A stretch of DNA of 64,000 bases from Tremella fuciformis (lineage: Eukaryota > Basidiomycota > Tremellomycetes > Tremellales > Tremellaceae): NCBI GenBank assembly GCA_032768795.1, contig CP136500.1:310001-374000 (forward strand), written 5' to 3'. Below the pieces are notes generated by a model that had not been told where the DNA came from, searched no databases, and was given only the letters and a program-made list of their open reading frames with translations. Made by a program: the position numbers and the translations under genes. Below, in pieces: positions 31,934 through 44,107 of this stretch; position 1 is the stretch's first letter, and the number at the start of each line of letters is the position of its first letter.

Positions 31934-33808
31934 CTAGCCGACAGTGACGATCTCGTCTGTAATAATGTCCCTTCCAGCCGGGTTCAACCTCTGAGGCACG
32001 AGTAACAACCTCCCTTGCCTCGCCAAGTTCCACATGTCCCTCGTACCCGTCCAAGCCGTTTGCAACAACTTCAGTTGGCAATATTTGTACTTGTCCACGG
32101 TGCTTTGGCCGATTAAGCAGTCCGGAGTGGAGTGAAGGGCGTCGACAATCGGGAGCGTAGGATCGAGACTTTCGACCAGGAGGCGTATCACCTGAATGCA
32201 GAACGCACTCTGGTCACCATCTCCATCGAAAGTGCGTTTCACACCTTGCTTGAGTGGTGTCAGCTGCCAAACATCTCGCCGTCCTGAGGACACTCACAAA
32301 GGTGATGGGCTCGAGATTCCAGCATGCCATTATGTCGTTCAATGCTTGGTCGCGAGCTTGGCCGCCGAGGGTTTCGCTGCGATCATCCAGGTCTTGGGCT
32401 TGGGGTATTGTCTCAAGCAACCACTGCAATAAGCGCACGCTCGCTCTTGCAGTGACGAATAGTCCTGTTGTGAACGGATTGGATCACCGCCACTCACCAC
32501 CAAAGCGGCCCGGACGGTTTCCGTGTCCTTTTGCTGCTCGTCATCGTCTTCTTCTCCCTCTGAGCCGACACCGCCCGACTCGCTGCCAGGCGATGATGGC
32601 GATGATGAAGCCTGTAGCCGATAGGCGAAAGCTTGGAAGGTCGGAATGGCTAATTGGAACGCGATGACACTGTTCAGCGATGTGTAAGCCCAAGAATCGC
32701 GCTACGTGCGGGTCCCAACCCACATGGAAGACGACACTCTGGCGATTCCCAGTACGACCGGTAAATCGTTCCCGTCAGCGCATTCCGACATCTGATTGGA
32801 TTCCGAATATGTCTGCCTGTGCTTGCTGAAGAGGCCGCGCAGTTCGATCCCGAGGTTGCTTTGCGAGGTGGAACGCAGGTCGAGCAGGTGCGTGATGATG
32901 ACCGTCCGAGGACGACCGGGCGGTGTCTGTGACGTGCGACTCGCTATTTCTCGAAGGAGAATCCGGCAGCCGTCAGGGCCGTATGGCCAGCTCCCGCAAG
33001 ACGGCGAGAAGGACTCGAGTGGGCGAGGTTGAGCCTGCGCAAAAGATTTCCACCAGGTGGCCAAGGCCGTGACATCATCTGGCGTCTGACCGGCTAACGC
33101 GAAGGGCGGCTGATGTGAATGGGTATCTAGTTATTCGATCAGCCATCTATCCCGACAGGCCGGGCCGGGCCGCGGGAGGAGAGACTCACTAGATACCATA
33201 CTCGATTCTCGGACGCCGCTGTTGTCAAGACGTTCTTCGGCGACTCTGGGCCTCTTGACACCCCTTGCTCTCGTCAGCTGCCCGCAGACAGACTGTTCCC
33301 TGTTACCGCGAATGTTGGACGGCACATTTGCGCTCGTCTGCTCCGACTCCCAACTGCTGTGCATCTCCCTGAGGATGGACTGATCGGTGCTTTGCCCGAA
33401 GTCTTGGGGCCAGTCGCCGGAGAGCAGAAGATCCAACATTGACGGATTACCGGAACCTGGATGCCGAGCGAGGGAGGTCGACGAGGGGAGGTGAATATGT
33501 GTTCTCAGTCGTTCCCAAGCATGCCATCGGTCCAGCGAGGCAGTGTCGTCCGAGATGGCTAGCACATCAAGCGCGTTCTCCAGTTGCCGCCGAAGAACGC
33601 CGGCATGATCAAGGTCACGTCGGTCCTCGTCGACTTGAGCAACCCCACTTGATGAGGGGGGTATCGATCCGTCATGTCTGCTGGATCTGGAAGTGGAAGC
33701 TCTTTCAATGGCTGTTTGCATCGCCTTGATCTGTCGATCCAGAGCCAGTGACTCGGCATCCAAGAGATGACACGACTCGCGAATGCCATCGAGATCGGTC
33801 TTGGACAT
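31934..33808 (-). CDS. Spliced gene of unknown function (island gene 1)
   Basis: Start ATG at 33808 (MSKTDLDGIRESCHLLDAE). Exon 1 ends at 33190 before GTGAGT; exon 2 resumes at 33126 in phase (THSHQPPFALAGQTPDDVTALATWW) and runs to about 32715; a third exon carries VIAFQLAIPTFQAFAYRLQ followed by an acidic stretch; a fourth RLLQWLLETIPQAQDLDD; the last QGVKRTFDGDGDQSAFC, with the stop at 31934. Donors are GTGAGT or GTAGCG type. The N-terminal part looks helical (IKAMQTAIERAS). I recognise no domain. The start is only 221 bp from the start of the divergent gene at 34030, so they may share a promoter. Exon borders after exon 2 are approximate. Confidence 0.62.
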
Positions 33809-34029
33809 TGGAGAGGGTTCAACAGAGAGAAGTGCGAGTTGCAAAGTGGAAATAAAGGTGTTTCAGCTCGACGGTACTCGTGTTGGGTGCTGGACAAGTT
33901 TAGGCTTGCGGATAAAGTACATACCATTGGTCACGTTAGGCGCCCAACGGTCACACGAGTACGAGTACTCGTTTGCTGTACTTGTGCTCTCTTTCTACCG
34001 TTCTATCATTCTAGTGTGAGAGATCAAAG
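33809..34029. promoter_or_regulatory. Shared divergent promoter region
   Basis: 221 bp between two divergent start codons. Contains GTACTCG and ACGAGTACGAGTACTCG (about 33955-33971), a short palindromic cluster, and pyrimidine-rich stretches. No clear TATA box. Inferred from geometry only. Confidence 0.45.
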
Positions 34030-35861
34030 ATGCCGAGCAAGAAGCCAAAGACTGCCGAACCCGCTTCGTCCAAGACCTGGACAAAGTCAGAGATACAAGA
34101 GGACTGGCAGGACGGGCAACATGGCGACGGTCACGTTTACGTTGGGTGAGCCGACTCGGACTGATCGACTGCCCGGCCACACCCATCTCTTGCCCCATTC
34201 GCATGGGTTCATGTGTCCTGGATGGCTGCTCCCCGCCCTGTTCCCTTGACCTCTGCGACATTCCATCTTCCGCTCGAATCGCTAGCTGACGTCGTCAGGA
34301 GGGCGACGGTCACCATCAACTTGGCGGCCGACAGGTATATGGTCGCTGGACTACTCCTACCATTGAAGGAGGGCTCACCCGCTATCAATGAAAAGGGGGA
34401 AAAGAGGGAACGGGATGAAGACGAGGCAGAGCAAGAGTGGGTTTGGCGGGACGCTTTTTGGTGTGTGACCGAGTTTCTCATTCCCTTTGGTACACTCAAC
34501 TGAGAACACATAGGGTACCTTCGGCCACGTTCACTGTCAAGCAGACTGGTAAAAACGTCCCAACGGAGAAGACAACCGTGTTCAACTTGTCCCCGATGGA
34601 CAATTTTCCCTTTTCCACCCAGGAGACATACTGGGAGGCCGAGTCCATGTTCCTCGGTACAAACGACACTGAATCGTGGCAATTATCGTCAACAGATTCA
34701 AAGAACAAGTCGTTTGTCGCCCTCGCCGATGTGACTATCAACAACTTCCTCATCACGGACGACGACCAGAGCGATGTAGTCTTTGTGGAACATTTCCGCT
34801 CCGTGTTAAAGACGAGGCTCGAGCTGCTGACACGAACCTTTCGAGTCAAGCAGGGCTGGCAGGCTCAGCCGAAAACAGTCAAGTTGTCACGGCACCTCAT
34901 TTCGGCGTGGAGGCAAGACCAGACCGAACTTGAACAGAGTGAGCCAGTGATTCCGTCGTCAGCGTCTTCCATGAACGGGAAAATCATCTTAAGGCTTTCA
35001 GGGTGAGTCTCGTCCTCGGGCGCGTAGGGTGTGTTTGTCGGTAGGGCTGACAGACGAATAGCAAATGCTACGCATACGTCCGGGGCGCATGGAATGTGTA
35101 TTATCTGGACTCGAACAGATGGTACGCCCCAATGTCGACGACTCGGAGCTGATGAATTCAGGATACGGGAAACAAAGCCAAAGATGGCAGAGCACATCTG
35201 GGCATTCGACTTTGCGGTCACTCATTGGAAATACTGTGATCTCAGCAAGACAGAGTCGAGCGGCAACAACCTCCTTTTCGTCTTTGACTCTTTGTCCTAC
35301 ACAACAATTCACAAAGCCGTGGCGGACATGACAGAGATTCTTCAGTGGCCGGTTGTTGAGAAATCTGCCCCAGCCGCATCATCGGCTGTTGGCGATGCAA
35401 CCTCTGCGGAACCCGACGCGAAAAGTCCCCCTGCTGTCGAGCTCTCGGCCGGCACCGGTACGTCTTGACCCTCCTACTCTCTCCTCCTCCCGTTCTTCTT
35501 GCCCTCAACCTCACCCCGGTCATCTTCCGTCCGGCAAGATGCCCATCATCCCCACGAACTGCCTTGATCAGAGACTGACACAACCGTAGAAGACGCATCC
35601 CGCGAGATCACCAGTGCCGACGTTGCATCCGAGAAGCCTGGTGCAGACGCTTCATCGGGGACGGTCGAATCGGAAAAAGACGACAGTTCCAGGAGCGGTT
35701 CTCAAGCGGACGAGGAGGACGCGAACAAGGATGGACAGGGCGATCGCCACGGTGACGAGTCTGAAGAATCGGGTCCACGGGACGAGGCGAACGAAGGGGA
35801 AAAAGAAGAGGACAGCGGGAACCAGTCTCGATCATCGCCTCCATCACAGTCTCAATCCTAG
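34030..35861 (+). CDS. Spliced gene of unknown function, 468 aa (island gene 2)
   Basis: Six exons join in one frame: 34030-34145, 34299-34472, 34514-35002, 35062-35121, 35162-35457, 35590-35861. Introns are GT...AG, three with GTGAGY or GTACGY donors and CTGAC-like branch sites; the second donor is GTTTCT, less usual. The protein starts MPSKKPKTAEPASSKTWTK, has a mixed central region (VTINLAADRYMVAGLLLPL, FVALADVTINNFLI, GKCYAYVRGAWNVYYLDSN, HIWAFDFAVTHW) and a very acidic, Ser/Glu-rich tail from about residue 380. I recognise no family. Exact frame retention across five introns argues for a live gene. Confidence 0.75.
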
Positions 35862-36425
35862 CCGACACAAGAGATGGACGAAGCATTCTACCTCTCACCC
35901 TAGCAGGGGTCTTGATGTGTACGTGTGCGGCCATGGTATTTGTAGTATAGGTACACGTTTATGCCTCGTGTGCGCATGCACCGACCCATTCCATGCATCA
36001 AGAATATCTGGGTAGAGCAGCAGCGCGGTTCAGAGAGCTCGATCCTCATGATGATCGTGTCCGTCCCTCTCGAAGAAAGTTCCAGAGCCTTGTCTCCTTC
36101 TGCCGGAGTGTGATCAACCTCGCCAAGTGTCCCAAGCCCAAGAGTTCGACCTTGGCGAGCAAATCGTCGGGTTTTGATGGCAGCGACGCCGACGAGCCTG
36201 TGGTGACTGCCAAGCCCAAGTCTGCCGTGTGCGCAACCGAGGAGCCCCTGCCAGACATGGATCGGATCAACGACTTTATGACAGGTACCGCCCGAGGTGA
36301 CCGACCGTCCGGTCTAGAATGGAGAGCGCCAAGAACCTCTAGCATCAACGTACCACCGGCGTGAGGTGGAAGCACGGAAAACTGCTCGTCAGCGTCAGCA
36401 TCTCACTATCGTCCGGCGTCCAGCG
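35862..36425. other. Convergent intergenic region with a doubtful small ORF
   Basis: Lies between the ends of two convergent genes. A 123-codon plus-strand ORF (35993-36364, MHQEYLGRAAARF...) and an overlapping antisense ORF are both open; neither shows a domain. I would treat it as untranslated sequence unless transcripts say otherwise. Confidence 0.35.
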
Positions 36426-37855
36426 TCAGCGCCAGGACATGCCATGACATACCAAACAATCGTTTACGAGCCTCCACCTGTCGTGACTGACACTGGCTGC
36501 GCGATGGCGTTGATTCGCAGCATGGCCCCCGAAGTCGATCGGATCGTCGGTCAGACGTTTGACCAGGGTGGCGGCAATCTGATGTAGCCGTCAGCTCGGG
36601 CGCAGGGGAGTCAAGGGAGACTCACCTCCTTGCCCTTTGCCGTCATACAGGGACCGATGGCATAGACAAAGACCTGTTTATGCCCCGGCCAGATGTCGAT
36701 CACAGCATAAAGTGCCTCTGTCGCCTGACGACTCATCAGCACGCACGTGCTGTCAACCCGGACCAGGGATACGATCGTGAATGACGACCAGGGTCGAGTA
36801 CTCACGTCCGATTGATTGGGGACTTGGATACGAATCCCACTCAGCACTCTGGAGACTCCCCCTTGCTTATCGCGGCCCTCCAGCCCTGATAGCGATTCAT
36901 ACAAGCTTTCCGGCGACAACAACGGGAGAAGGACTGTTCCATGACCTTCAGCCATTACAGAGCAAGCGGACGGGGTTTGCCAAGACTGGGAAGATGTAGA
37001 TGTATGCAGGCCTGACACGTCCACTGCCAACGTTGGCGGCGATGTAACCGAGACATGAAAGGTCAAAGTCGAAAGTAGTAGGATGTCCGTGTCGATCAGT
37101 TCCAGCAATGCGGATCTAACAGGCTTTGGATCTGGTCCCGGTGATGACGATGAAGCGATGGGGTCCGGATTCGGGATGTGGGAGGAGGAGGAGGGGAAAG
37201 GGAAGGGGGAGAGGGATAGGGATAGGGACAGGGCTGAGAGCAACGACTGCATCCAGGATATCGTCTTGAGCGCGGCATCTTGCGTGTCAGGATCAGGATC
37301 AGGAGGCTGATAATCCGATCGTATCTGGGTGAGTTGATGATGATTTGCCGGGGCGTATGACGAGGGGATGGGCCAAGGGTGACCGAAAAGCCAGAGGTGT
37401 ACGCCAGGATTTGACAGAATGAGTAGTATCCACTCGTCAAGCACCGTTCTGATGGTCCCGATAGCTTGAACTCGCCCCGTCCCGTCAATCGCGATCCTAT
37501 CATCCTCGTATTCCAGGGCGACTCTCCGGTGGACTGCCCGTTGCCAGCACAAACGCCCTCGAGTCTCCCTCTGCAATCGTATCCAAGCCATGACCAAATG
37601 GCGACTGTTCTCCCCCAAATCCGACTCGACAATGCGTACAAGCCCCAGAGGACCCTCTCGTGAGAATAAAAAGGGATCCTTGGCGGTGGCCATCTCGAAA
37701 AGTTGTCGGTCCAGCTTGTGAACCTGCCGTCGTTGCTCTTCTAGTCTCTTGAGGCGGGGATGGTGGAAGTCTTGAACCACTTTTTCCAACAAGGAGAGGT
37801 AGGCCGAGTCGAGTTGCTCCACCGGCGGTACCTCGGACTCGCGGTCTCTTCCCAT
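36426..37855 (-). CDS. Gene of unknown function, about 460 aa (island gene 3)
   Basis: Start ATG at 37855. Exon 1 runs to 36626 (410 codons), then a 47-bp intron with GTGAGT donor, and exon 2 from 36578 continues in frame (IAATLVKRLTDDPIDFGG) to TGA at 36426-36428. The N-terminus is helical and charged (VEQLDSAYLSLLEKVVQDFHH, LKRLEEQRRQVHKLDRQLF), followed by EWILLILSNPGVHLWLFGHPW, a Ser/Pro-rich low-complexity middle (SLSLSLSLSPFPFPSSSS) and a C-terminal part (LYAVIDIWPGHKQVFVYAIG). No domain recognised. Its start is 264 bp from the start of the divergent JmjC gene. Confidence 0.65.
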
Positions 37856-38119
37856 GATTGCTACCGATGACTAGATGAGATACAACATGACAAGACAAGA
37901 CGGAAAGCAAAGCAAACGGGTATGGTATGTACACTGAACGGGTGCCTATTTCCCTGATGGAACCTACCTACAGGGGATATATGGGACGCCTATCTGCCAC
38001 GTGGGTTCTCTCTTCAAACGACCACGACACGGTGTGGTGTATTGTATTTGCATCTCATCTCTCAATGAGCAACGCAGACGTAGAAGCAGAAGCAGAAGCA
38101 GAAGCAGAAGCAGAAGCAG
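37856..38119. promoter_or_regulatory. Divergent promoter region with a GAAGCA microsatellite
   Basis: 264 bp between divergent starts. 38081-38117 holds about six GAAGCA hexamers just before the ATG chosen for the JmjC gene. An upstream ATG at 38065 reads through the hexamers in another frame, so the repeats may instead encode a Glu-Ala tract if there is an unseen intron. Confidence 0.45.
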
Positions 38120-40717
38120 ATGGAAGCGACAGCCGACGCGGACGATGGTGGTGCAAGTCTGTCATCCATTCTGGGAAGATGCTTCTTCCCTCTGATTCGC
38201 CCTCGTTTTCGTCCCTACCTCTCTTTCGTTTCAAGTCCGGCCATGCTCGACTTGGCGAGATTACACGCTCAAGACTTCGCCGCCAGACCTCGAGGCCGAG
38301 AGCAGGACCAACCCTTTCCAGTACGATCACGACCGTCTGATCAAATTCCCAGCTGCTCTGTCGTCGGCAACCAAGCTGTGACAACGTTTGCGGCGATCCA
38401 TCCGTGTCAAGCATTGTGGCTAATGTTGCACGGCAAACCTCTTGATGCAGGCGACCGCGGCACTTGGACCTACGCGGAGCATTCGATGGCCGCCAAAGGC
38501 TCCAAGCGTGCCAGAGTTAGAGGCAGGGATGGGAATGTGGACGGAGACGATTGGGTACTCATACCTCTACCCGTCCTTATTCTGCGACGGGGGGAAAGAG
38601 TTGGCGACCCGAATGCAGACGACCGCGGGCTGCCCGACCTCACTCTGCTCAAGAATAGCAAGCAGCTGCTCGCCTTGATCATCGACCAGGCGTCAATACC
38701 CACCACGCGTCCTGGAAGCCTCATTCGAGATTTGTGGGATGATCTCGAATGGTCGATAGCATCTCACCAACCGGTCGACCATCTCGTCGCGCACCTGTCG
38801 ACCAGAACCGTATCGACCGAGCAACAACCATTCCACACCTTCACGATTCTCCCCACACCCTCTAACCAATCTGCGGTTCGACACCCGGCGTTCCCGCATG
38901 TCCCTAATATCTGTGCGGATTTGGATATGCCAGACCGTCGACTACTGGCGGGGAACTTGGACCGGGGTCGGGATGTCAAGCGAGCTCGCAGGCTTGGTTC
39001 AAGAACGGACCAGATCCCCATATCAGTCACGCAGAGTCTTGCACGGCTTGGCCGCCATGAAACTCGGATCGGTGAGTCTCAAACGAGAGCAGTCGATCCT
39101 GGCTCAAGTGAACACAGCCGATTTCCCCGTCGTCTCAGGCGACGATTTATCCGATCCGCGGTTCCTCATTGAGCACTTCTTGCGGTCCAGACAAACGAAC
39201 AGTACCCCGCAAATGCCAAACGAATCTCCTCCAGTCCCTGAACCTATCGTCATTCGATCTCGCAACATTCCGACCGATACTCGGCCCACAAAGGCAGAAA
39301 CAGGTCTCCGAAACTTCCGAGCCATGGGAGGGACCATGACGAACCGTACGTTCAACAAGCTGAGCAAGCTCGGTACATGGGCCGCGGACGAGGAACTTGA
39401 TCTCTGCGACACTCTCAGAAATAACGCCGAGGTCAAAATGACGGGCAAAGAAGCTGAGGCCCACTTTGCGGGTTTGACCAAGACTTCACTACCGAGTTGC
39501 ATGAACCTCATATCCTTTCAATTCGATCATCTGACCGACATGAGTTCGAAGATAGGTCTGCCTCGGGTTGTTGAGGCTTTGAGCTGGGAACGTAGATTCT
39601 GGGAGAAGCCGATGGGGTCCTTCTTTTATACCGTGAGCAGATACCTCTTCTCGCCTTGATTAGGTTGGAATGGCGCGGTGTCCATGTCTGTCAGCCCAGC
39701 TGATCACATCAGCAATCGGACAAAGGCGCGGCCACATCCTGGCACGTCGACTTCGCGGGCACGTCGGTGTGTATGGTAGTACTGGAAGGTCACAAGGTAC
39801 GACCGGCTCATGGACTTCTTTATCGACCTGGCGCGCATGCTGATGTAAAAGCGTGTGAGGTTTGTGCAACCGACCTTGGAGAACATACGAAGGTGCGAAA
39901 AAGGTGACTCGCCCTACCGGCCACAGCATCAAAACGAAAATACTTGCGTAGAATCGTAGCTGATCATCGTAGCGTTGGACGGCGCGTCGATCCCGTGCGA
40001 GTTTACTGCGTCTGACATGGTGGCGGTTGATCTGATGGCCGGGGACATGCTGTGAGTCACCGAAGACTCGCTCATCGTCATATCTTGTCCCGTGTCGGTG
40101 TTGATGGTCTTAGCATCATCCCCGGTGGCTGGCCCCATGCAGTCCATACGCTCGCACCCACGCGGATGTTCTCGAGCAACTTCTTGACCGAGTACAATAT
40201 CCCAATGCGTAAGCTAGACCTGAATCCAGAGGCCGTCACGAGAAAGAGTGGCCAGCCAATGTAACAGAGATCCAGGCGTGGACAATTCAGGCCAATGCTG
40301 GATTCCGGAATATGTTGAATCTGAGGTGAGCGTTCTGTTTGCTGGCCCTTTGATCTCTCCCGAGAGTTGCCAGAGGAGTCCGCTCATATGCATCGCGTAG
40401 TTTGAACTACAAGGCGATGACTGACTTTCTCCAACATATGGAGCGATTCGCATATTTACGAGAGACGGTGAGTCTACAGAAGGAGAAGCCTTCTGAAGAT
40501 GCAAAGTGTTGGACTGACGCCGTTCCAGGTAAAGGACCATGTGTTCCATCCGCACTTGCTTTGCGATGCTGTACTCCTCGCCGACTTTGTCGCTTCGCAC
40601 GCTCAGGCTCTATCTCTCGAAGAGTCGCACACGGATCTGTCCGCGTCTAGTATTCTTGCTCAGTGTCGACGTCTCCAGACGCTCGCCGCGATTCTGGTCA
40701 ACCGTCAGAGGACATGA
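38120..40717 (+). CDS. JmjC-domain protein (2-oxoglutarate/Fe(II) dioxygenase, KDM2/JHDM1-like)
   Basis: Nine exons join in one frame: 38120-39071, 39118-39632, 39713-39796, 39852-39903, 39973-40051, 40114-40208, 40268-40325, 40401-40467, 40529-40717; 696 aa. The C-terminal half is a JmjC domain: MNLISFQFDHLTDMSSKIGLP, ATSWHVDFAGTSVCMVVLEGHK with the iron-binding H-x-D, then KVRFVQPTLENIRRCEK, VDLMAGDMLIIPGGWPHAVHT with the distal His, and NIPMQIQAW. Family role: oxidative demethylation of histone lysines in the nucleus. No PHD or CXXC finger is visible, and the N-terminal 400 residues are unrecognised. The start is uncertain (38065 and 38120 are candidates). All six iron/fold motifs are intact, so it is probably functional. 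Confidence 0.88.
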
Positions 40718-41402
40718 CGGATCATACTTCTCACGACGTGGATAGGCTGTTTATAATGACCCGTCAATGCGCGGCAAAGATGCTACATGGCCAGATAGAC
40801 CATGTGAACGTGACAAGCCATCTCTTTGTCATCCGCTGAACTTTGCACCCATCACATTTATAGGTCAAATGGCCGTCATACATATGGGCACGACGTGTGG
40901 TGGCCGTTCCATCAGTTTCTGTCATGATCGACCACATCTCAAACACAAGTCAAAACTTGTACAGAACACTTTACTGTTTCCACCTGTTCTGGTAAATTTG
41001 CCAATTTCATTGCAGTGTCAGTACAGTACTTTTTCCAGTGATCTTTGTTTCATTAAGAGTTGCCAAAAACTAGAACCCCCTGTGCCCTTCCATCTCGGGC
41101 TATCTTGTTGCATGAGTGTTCCGACCCGAACCTGGCGGCCTTGAGATCCGGCGACAAGAAGAGGGCGGTAGTCGTATTGTGGCAAGCCCAGGCTGCACCA
41201 AAGGCAAAGGGGTACGAATTCTGAACCTGTGGCTTGGTCAGAGGGCATAGTAGAGTCGACAATTCAAAAAGGACACAGTGTGGATGTTGTCACAATGCTA
41301 TCTTCTCCCGTTGGTAGAGGCCCTCTTGCATAACATAAGAGCCAGGATTACAGAATAAGGGTAGGAACAAGCATGTCAAGGTAGGACCCTTGTCAAGGTA
41401 AG
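40718..41402. other. Unassigned sequence with repeat fragments
   Basis: About 41010-41045 has the CAGTACTTTTTCCAGTGATC unit seen at 17965 and 20990. About 41110-41250 resembles 28625-28760. No gene seen. Confidence 0.45.
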
Positions 41403-41437
41403 TGTCACGGGGCCAGGCCGGTTTTTGACTGCTAGGC
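41403..41437 (-). repeat. LTR-C end fragment hosting an LTR-B
   Basis: TGTCACGGGGCCAGGCCGG and following bases, the first 35 bp of LTR-C, continued after the LTR-B insertion by TAGGCCCTCTTGTCACG. Confidence 0.7.
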
Positions 41438-41874
41438 TGTCACGACGGCCACGCCTTCGACGACCTACGCACGTGACCGACACCTCTCACGTGGCCGACA
41501 CGTGACCTACCTCGGGCTGGAGAACCTCGACGAGGGAGTAGACGTTGAATGAACGCGCGACGACGGGAAGCAGGCGCAGAGTCATATAGGATGCGCCGGG
41601 CGCCCGTCGTAGTTCTTCAGCACTCTCTGATTGAGTCTCATGGATCACCATTGATGATCTCACTCTCCCCGTGGCACGCAGCGTGGCTGAGTCGCACTCA
41701 CGCTGTATCATCGACGACCTTGTTACCTTGACGACCTTGTAACCTCGACCAGGATCCAACCTCGACGAGGATCCTGCCTCGAAATCCCCGTTCTACCCCC
41801 CTTTTATCCTTTATTCCTGACTCTGATATTGTGCGAGAGGGCCTCTGCCAACGGGAGAGCGCAGCATCGTGACA
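41438..41874. repeat. Solo LTR, family B
   Basis: 437 bp, TGTCACGACGGCCACGCC...CAGCATCGTGACA, exact duplication TAGGC on both sides (41433-41437, 41875-41879). Confidence 0.95.
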
Positions 41875-42037
41875 TAGGCCCTCTTGTCACGCCTAGGCTC
41901 CCATGGGTAGTGACAAAGGAGGAACGGAGCAAGAAGGTTGGGGTTGTAACCCAATGAAGTCGTCAGTGGCTTGTTGAGCAAGGACACGGACTAGGAGGTT
42001 TGACGCCGACAAAGTCAAACTTGACCAAATAGGTCGG

Positions 42038-42704
42038 TGTCACGATACCTCTCTGTCTCTGTCCAAAGGCCCGTCACTGGGTGACCGAGACTCTTCGACT
42101 TCGGCGAGGCTGGGCGAGACTAGGAGAGAAGGGCGAGGGCAAGGGCTCGGAGGGCTCGTAGAGCCTCAACGAGTGTCGACGAGGGTAGCCGAGGTTGGCT
42201 AGACAAGACGAGGCAAGGCAAGGCGGACCGACAAGTGCTAAGCCGTAGCAGCTGTCGGCGGGACGGAGCGAGAGAGAGTAAGTGAGGGAGTAGTCCCATG
42301 CAACTCAATTGCGAGAGTACTGGAGTTCTACGAGGGCTCTGCGAGCCTTATGTATCCTACAGCCCATCCGTCGATTCAGCGACTTCATCTCTGCGAGCTC
42401 GACAAGGTTTTGGCCAATGTTCGTCGAGCTCATCGTTTTCTCGTTTCCCTTAATCGAGTTCGCCGCATCCGGCGAGCTCGCTGAGTAAGCATCGAGGATT
42501 CCTTGCTGTCGACGAGAGCCGCGGTGACGACGGGACTTAGCTGTGCGAGAGATGCATCCTATTGTCCGACGAATGCGGTAATTTCGCGTGGGTCGATCTC
42601 GACGAGTCGCGGCGAGCTTCGGCGAGCGCCGACGAGGGCTCGACTCACGTTCCTTTGGCTCGGTCGTGCTCGGTCTTGGTGCTGCTTCGGTGTCATTCGT
42701 GACA
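42038..42704 (-). repeat. Solo LTR, family F, full length
   Basis: 667 bp, TGTCACGATACCTCTC...GGTGTCATTCGTGACA, exact duplication GTCGG on both sides (42033-42037, 42705-42709). It is the best-preserved family F copy and keeps CG words that other copies have lost. Confidence 0.95.
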
Positions 42705-42869
42705 GTCGGACTGGGAAGGGGGACTGGGAACTGGGGGGAAGTCACTGGGAGATTTGAAATGGATCCATTGCTGGGGCATCTACAAGAATGTTGCGGGTTT
42801 ATGTATACAATAGGCGTTCAGGTGAACGCCACAAGTATTTGGGTGATTGTTTGTATGAACAGTCAAATA

Positions 42870-43845
42870 TGTCACAACGACCGCCTTCTCTGTCCAGGGC
42901 CCGACGGCCACGTACACCAAACGGTTGGCGCGGGGCTCGTTGTCACGACGGACGTAGGAAGAGCACATGGAAGCCACGTGGGGAGACGGAGCTCGGACTC
43001 GTTGATTCAACGCGCCACTCGCCGAGCTTGCCGAGGGACGACGGATACTTAGGAAGACTGGGCGCGCGATACGTTCCGTAGTCTTCTCCCAATTGTTGTT
43101 CTCTGCAGACACGTAGACTGCCTGCTCCGTCCCGTCGCTTGGCTTGCCAGCGATACAGAGTCCCCCGCCGAGTACCTCGCCCATCTCCCTCAACTCGCTC
43201 CTGCTCGTCGAGTTCACCTTCCTGCTCGCCGAGTTCAACGAGTCCCTCGCCGCACCCCTCGCTCAACCCGTTCATCTCCTCGAGCTCAGCGAGTCCCTCG
43301 CCGAGCTCTTCGCCCAACTCGCTCATTCCCACCTACGTCAACGACCCCCCACGCCGACCGTTCGGAGTATGTGCCCGCCGGGCCCTGGACAGAGAAGGCG
43401 GTCGTCGTGACACTCGTCAAAGTCGACAGGTATGAGCGAGTTGGGCGAGGAGCTCGGCGAGGAACTTGCTGAGCTTAGAGAGGTGAATCAGGTGGGCGAG
43501 AAGCTTGGCGAGGGACTCGCTGAGCTTGAGGAGGTGAGCAGGTTGAGCAAGGGATGCATCAAGGGGCTTGTTGAATTTGACGAGCAAGAGCAAGTTGAGA
43601 GAGGTAGTTGGGGAACTTGGCAAAGGACTCAGTGTTGCTGGCAAGCCAAGCGACGAACGGAGCAGGCAGTCTATGGGTCTGCAGGACACAACAATTGGGA
43701 GAAGACTACAGAATGTATCGCGCGCCCAATTCCCTAAGTACCCGTCGTCCCTCATCGAGCTCGGGGAGTGATGCGTTGAGTGAACAAGTCCGAGCTCAGT
43801 CTCTGTCACGTGACTTCCACGTGCTCCTCTACGTCCGTTGTGACA
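42870..43845 (-). repeat. 3' LTR of gypsy2 (family D), with a nested LTR-D
   Basis: TGTCACAACGACCGCC...CTACGTCCGTTGTGACA. Interrupted at 42951-43412 by a copy of its own family in the opposite orientation. Confidence 0.9.
42951..43412 (+). repeat. Solo LTR-D nested inside the gypsy2 3' LTR
   Basis: 462 bp, TGTCACGACGGACG...GGTCGTCGTGACA, exact duplication CTCGT on both sides (42946-42950, 43413-43417). It keeps more CG words than its host. Confidence 0.95.
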
Positions 43846-43859
43846 CTCTGCCCAACCTT
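43846..43859 (-). promoter_or_regulatory. Polypurine tract of gypsy2
   Basis: On the minus strand AAGGTTGGGCAGAG immediately precedes the TGTCAC of the 3' LTR, the expected place for plus-strand priming. The same 14-mer precedes LTR-F at 25629 and occurs inside gypsy2 at 49392-49405. Confidence 0.8.
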
Positions 43860-44107
43860 ACAATCGAGCTCCTGCGAGATGGCCATGAAGATGAACGTCA
43901 AGGGCGTAGTCGGCGAGGTCAAGGAGTGACTCGGCAAGTGGGTTGGCAAGCGGCTCGGCGAGACGGTCAGCAAGGTCCTTTCAGGTACCATGCGGATTGC
44001 AGCAAGGCGCGCTAGTTGTCAAGCAACCAAACACACCGCAAAGGACGGCTGGGGAGAACAACTCAGCTTTTCATTCTCAACCACAACATCACCTGGACAT
44101 CAACATC

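Noticed and set aside
35993..36364. 123-codon ORF between two convergent island genes
   Set aside because: No domain, an equally long antisense ORF overlaps, and it falls where 3' untranslated regions are expected. Listed only as doubtful.
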